Below, piece by piece: positions 63,851-64,000 of a stretch of 64,000 nt of DNA. The stretch covers positions 7,440,001 to 7,504,000 of the forward strand of contig NW_020825294.1 in NCBI RefSeq assembly GCF_003286085.1, in the 5' to 3' direction. The notes below the pieces were generated by a model. The model was not told the DNA's origin. It ran no database searches and saw only the letters and a program-made list of their open reading frames with translations. Position 1 is the first letter of the stretch; every line of letters begins with the position of its first letter. This stretch comes from Drosophila persimilis. Its lineage: Eukaryota; Arthropoda; Insecta; Diptera; Drosophilidae. The position numbers and the translations under genes were made by a program.

Positions 63851-64000
63851 ATCAGGGATTCGATCTGGCGGACTCTATATTTTTTATGATTTTTCTTTAT
63901 TAATGATTCTACCTTAATTCTGACAGATATTTTGTTCCATTGCTAACCTTAATCCATATGTGCTTTGTTTTGACATCTCACATGGTTTTGACACATTACA
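63851..64000. other. edge of window, no match to left arm seen
   Basis: I could not extend the mirror homology past about 63850 with confidence. Only an isolated acatatgga-type match remains. The outer breakpoint of the inverted repeat is therefore probably near 63.85 kb, although the window ends too soon to exclude resumption. Confidence 0.4.

Overview
The window looks like euchromatic-style DNA of a Drosophila-type fly. The evidence is AT-rich non-coding sequence with TAATTA-type motifs, spliced genes with introns of 55-81 bp and GTAAGT-type donors, a ZAD-C2H2 zinc-finger gene (an insect-expanded family), and BEL/Pao- and gypsy-type retrotransposon relics. I cannot name the species. I see no rRNA, CRISPR array or convincing tRNA.

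The dominant structure is a very large imperfect inverted repeat that fills almost the whole window. Left-arm sequence from about 4.34 to 19.22 kb reappears in reverse complement and mirror order from about 43.79 to 63.85 kb, around a single-copy spacer of about 24.6 kb (19.23-43.79 kb). The arms are not uniform. An inner block (16.0-19.2 kb with 43.8-46.9 kb) is about 94-98% identical where I compared it by eye. An outer block (4.3-13.9 kb with 52.7-63.9 kb) falls from about 92% to about 85% toward the outside and carries arm-specific insertions or deletions of 0.5-1.5 kb. Between the blocks the arms do not match. The left arm holds a 2.1 kb island with an intact five-exon ZAD-C2H2 gene. The right arm holds a 5.8 kb island with a dead riboflavin-kinase fragment and a foldback-like structure (49.92-52.20 kb) built of 110-120 bp tandem repeats around a near-perfect palindrome.

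Only one gene can be called with confidence: the ZAD zinc-finger gene, 14081-15546 minus, five exons, 402 codons, frame preserved through all four junctions. Other coding material is relic or candidate. These are an RFK pseudogene (48.9-49.2 kb), an unrecognised basic-protein relic present once in each arm (13.7-13.9 and 52.7-53.0 kb), two convergent gene-like relics flanking the foldback, a BEL/Pao integrase relic (53.2-53.5 kb), a gypsy-type pol relic (34.8-35.7 kb), and three candidate minus-strand exons or ORFs in the spacer (22.6-22.9, 29.8-30.1 and 35.9-36.3 kb).

The rest is non-coding. The arms duplicate mostly non-coding DNA in mirror image, so whatever regulatory content they hold now flanks the spacer on both sides. 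The simplest reading is an inverted duplication, perhaps made when a roughly 25 kb segment was inverted by staggered breaks. Later loss, insertion and possibly gene conversion would have produced the identity pattern. All identities and edges were estimated by eye.
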